This document shows, piece after piece, positions 62,292 to 64,000 of a DNA stretch of 64,000 nt. Numbering within the stretch: position 1 is the stretch's first letter; each line of letters opens with the position of its first letter. The position numbers and the translations under genes are program-made. This DNA comes from Spirosomataceae bacterium TFI 002 (GTDB lineage: Bacteria; Bacteroidota; Bacteroidia; Cytophagales; Spirosomataceae). Where the stretch lies: the NCBI GenBank assembly GCA_900230115.1, contig LT907983.1:620001-684000 (forward strand), in the 5' to 3' direction. Under the pieces are notes generated by a model. That model saw nothing but the letters and a program-made list of their open reading frames with translations, was not told where the DNA came from and did no database searches.

Positions 62292-62477
62292 ATTTCAGGT
62301 TGAATTTTAATTAAATCTAATTCCTTTTTTTAGAATTTCTTTTTCATCATTAAGAATGTCATGAATTTTAAGCCAAATCAGACTAATATTTTATTTGCCA
62401 GCCTTAAGCAGATTATTATCAAAAATTGTAAAAGGCAGTAATTGGAATTACATTATGCTCCTATTCAACCCTATAAA

Positions 62478-63674
62478 ATGAAAAAGTCAATTGTTTTATT
62501 AATTGCCATCTTATTTCAGTGTGCATGCAAGGCTCAATTCAGCCCAGTTCAAGGTCTTACAAAATCTCCGGATGAAGCGATAAACATTGCCAAATCTAAG
62601 ATCCAAAAAGGAGACAAAAAGACCATTGCCTTACTAAGTGATTTAAAAGCTAAAGCAAATGAAGCATTAAATGCTGTGGCAACATCTGTAATGGACAAAG
62701 GAGTTGTCCCTCCCAGTGGCGATAAGCACGATTATATCAGTCAAGGTCCTTATTGGTGGCCTGACCCTTCAAAACCAGATGGCTTACCTTACATTAGAAA
62801 AGATGGCGAAGTAAATCCAGAAATTAAAAAATTCAAGGACCACGATAACATGGGAGCAATGGTTCGTAATGTGGATGCACTTGCCAAAACCTACTTCTTT
62901 ACCGAGGAAGAAAAGTATGCGATCAAAGCCATTGAAATGATAAGCGTTTGGTTTATCAACCCTGATACCAAAATGAACCCGCATTTAGAATTTGGTCAAG
63001 GAATTCCAGGTAGAAACACTGGAAGAAGTATCGGGATTATTGAAACTCCAGGCCTTGCAAGTATCGTAGATGCTATTATACTATTGAGAAATTCTCCAAG
63101 CTGGAAAGAGAAAGATGAGCAAGCAATGCAAACTTGGATGAAAGCTTATCTCAATTGGCTTCTCACCAGCGATCATGGCATAAAAGAAGGAATTCACCCC
63201 AATAACCATGGTACCTATTATGACATTCAGGTAATTTCTTTGGCAATGTATACCAATCAAAATGCCATAGCAGTAGATATTATAGAAAAAGCTAAAAAGA
63301 GGAGATATGACGCTCATATCATTGAATCAGGCGAGCAACCTCACGAAACCGCTAGAACCAAAGGGTACAGTTACAGCACCATGAATCTCAAAGGTCTTTT
63401 TCAAATTGCAACAATGGCCGAAAAGCTGGGAATTGATCTTTGGAATTACAAAAACAGCACAAATGCAGATCTCAAAAAAGCCTTAGATTTTTTAATCCCT
63501 TATGCCTTAGAGGAAAAGCCACTACCTTTCAAGCAGATAAGCCCAATGCACGCAGATGCAATATTACCGCATCTTTGGATTGCATATCAGGCCTATGGAG
63601 ATGAGCTTTACTTAGATGTGTACCAACAAATCTTGGACAAAGGCGAAAGCGACATTACACCTTTATTTTATTAA
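62478..63674 (+). CDS. Alginate lyase family protein (PL38/PL5-like)
   Basis: A 398-residue exported protein; ATG 62478 gives a signal peptide MKKSIVLLIAILFQCACKAQ with cysteines that could form a lipobox, though the site is not canonical. The core is an (alpha/alpha)-toroid with HDYISQGPYWWPDPSKPDGL, KYAIKAIEMISVWFINPDTK, HPNNHGTYYDIQVISLAMY (candidate catalytic His/Tyr) and GEQPHETARTKGYSYSTMNL. It matches the alginate_lyase Pfam family, including PL5 and PL38, which cleave alginate or glucuronan. The exact substrate needs biochemical testing. Confidence 0.88.
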   Translation: MKKSIVLLIAILFQCACKAQFSPVQGLTKSPDEAINIAKSKIQKGDKKTIALLSDLKAKANEALNAVATSVMDKGVVPPSGDKHDYISQGPYWWPDPSKPDGLPYIRKDGEVNPEIKKFKDHDNMGAMVRNVDALAKTYFFTEEEKYAIKAIEMISVWFINPDTKMNPHLEFGQGIPGRNTGRSIGIIETPGLASIVDAIILLRNSPSWKEKDEQAMQTWMKAYLNWLLTSDHGIKEGIHPNNHGTYYDIQVISLAMYTNQNAIAVDIIEKAKKRRYDAHIIESGEQPHETARTKGYSYSTMNLKGLFQIATMAEKLGIDLWNYKNSTNADLKKALDFLIPYALEEKPLPFKQISPMHADAILPHLWIAYQAYGDELYLDVYQQILDKGESDITPLFY

Positions 63675-63676
63675 AC

Positions 63677-64000
63677 TTACTTGCGGTAATGCGACATTAT
63701 AAAGTCTCGCACCCAAACTTGTACCGAGTCCATCTGAACATCAGATGCTCCAATGAAGCCATGATTTACAGAGTCTAATTGATGAAATTCGTGCGGAACT
63801 TTCAAAGTATTTAACTTTTCGTTCAAGTCGATAGATTGCTGTAAGGGTACAACCTGGTCATCTTTACCATGAATGATTAAAACCGGAGGAATGTTTTTGT
63901 TTACAAATGAAATGGGAGAGTAAATTTGCATCATATGATAGGCTCTCAAGCTATCATCCAAAGGGTTAAAGCCGAATAGCTTAAAGTTGAGATCGAAACT
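63677..64000 (-). CDS. C-terminal part of an alpha/beta hydrolase, esterase-like, truncated by window edge
   Basis: The reading frame is open to the right edge of the window and ends at 63677, so at least 107 residues are visible and the N-terminus lies outside. The piece has the typical late strands of an alpha/beta hydrolase: PPVLIIHGKDDQVVPLQQS with the catalytic Asp and VNHGFIGASD with the catalytic His. It resembles BD-FAE-type esterases found with polysaccharide-degradation genes. It begins two bases after the lyase gene ends, tail to tail. Confidence 0.8.
   Translation of the reverse strand, partial: SFDLNFKLFGFNPLDDSLRAYHMMQIYSPISFVNKNIPPVLIIHGKDDQVVPLQQSIDLNEKLNTLKVPHEFHQLDSVNHGFIGASDVQMDSVQVWVRDFIMSHYRK

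Overview
The window looks like chromosomal DNA of a Bacteroidota member, most likely of the Cytophagales type. The evidence is low G+C, Bacteroidota-type promoter boxes (TAnnTTTG), a SusC/SusD pair, several proteins with type IX secretion C-termini, LytTR regulators and many polysaccharide-degrading enzymes. No rRNA, tRNA, CRISPR array, integrase or complete insertion sequence was recognised. The order-level placement is inference.

Layout. 1-8 kb is housekeeping: the start of dnaK, a large secreted SGNH esterase, rplT-rpmI, and dnaE followed by an 8-bp tandem repeat. 8-17 kb holds an NTF2-like/HhH fusion, a secreted lectin, trxA, a TlpA-like oxidoreductase, an MG2/TonB-plug protein without a barrel, a GNAT acetyltransferase and a TRIC-type channel. 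17-20 kb is signalling: a lone LytTR protein, then a TPR/HisKA_2 kinase overlapping a LytTR response regulator. 20-30 kb is a glycan-degradation island: GH92, a GH117-like/sulfatase/GH115-C-like operon, a degraded ORF, GH105 and DUF4861. The sulfatase is broken by an in-frame TAA. 30-40 kb is mixed: small thioredoxin, rsmB-like methyltransferase, Rrf2 regulator, GT2 glycosyltransferase, corA, a T9SS-secreted protein, DUF1003 and a RecD-like helicase.

40.5-46.4 kb is one tightly packed + strand gene train: Nudix, a DUF3822-like protein, a 44-aa membrane peptide, a PqqD-like protein, a lasso-peptide-B2-like protease, an HPr-kinase-like protein, a nucleotidyltransferase and uvrC. The four central genes match the accessory set of kinase-containing lasso peptide clusters. 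No asparagine-synthetase-like cyclase and no obvious precursor are present, which makes this the most interesting system here. 46-50 kb holds a DUF1080 lipoprotein, a DUF4254/GT9 pair and an aldo/keto reductase.

50-55.4 kb is an orphan SusC/SusD pair closed by a strong terminator. 55.5-59.8 kb holds divergent trehalose genes: a TPS/TPP fusion and a GH15 enzyme. A PhyH dioxygenase gene follows, flanked by two near-identical copies of the GH15 3' end. The window closes with an acetylxylan-esterase-like hydrolase, a PL38/PL5-like lyase and the C-terminus of another alpha/beta hydrolase. Several + and - genes end within a few bases of each other or overlap, so the chromosome is compact apart from two spacers of about 600 bp (29954-30581 and 49799-50369).
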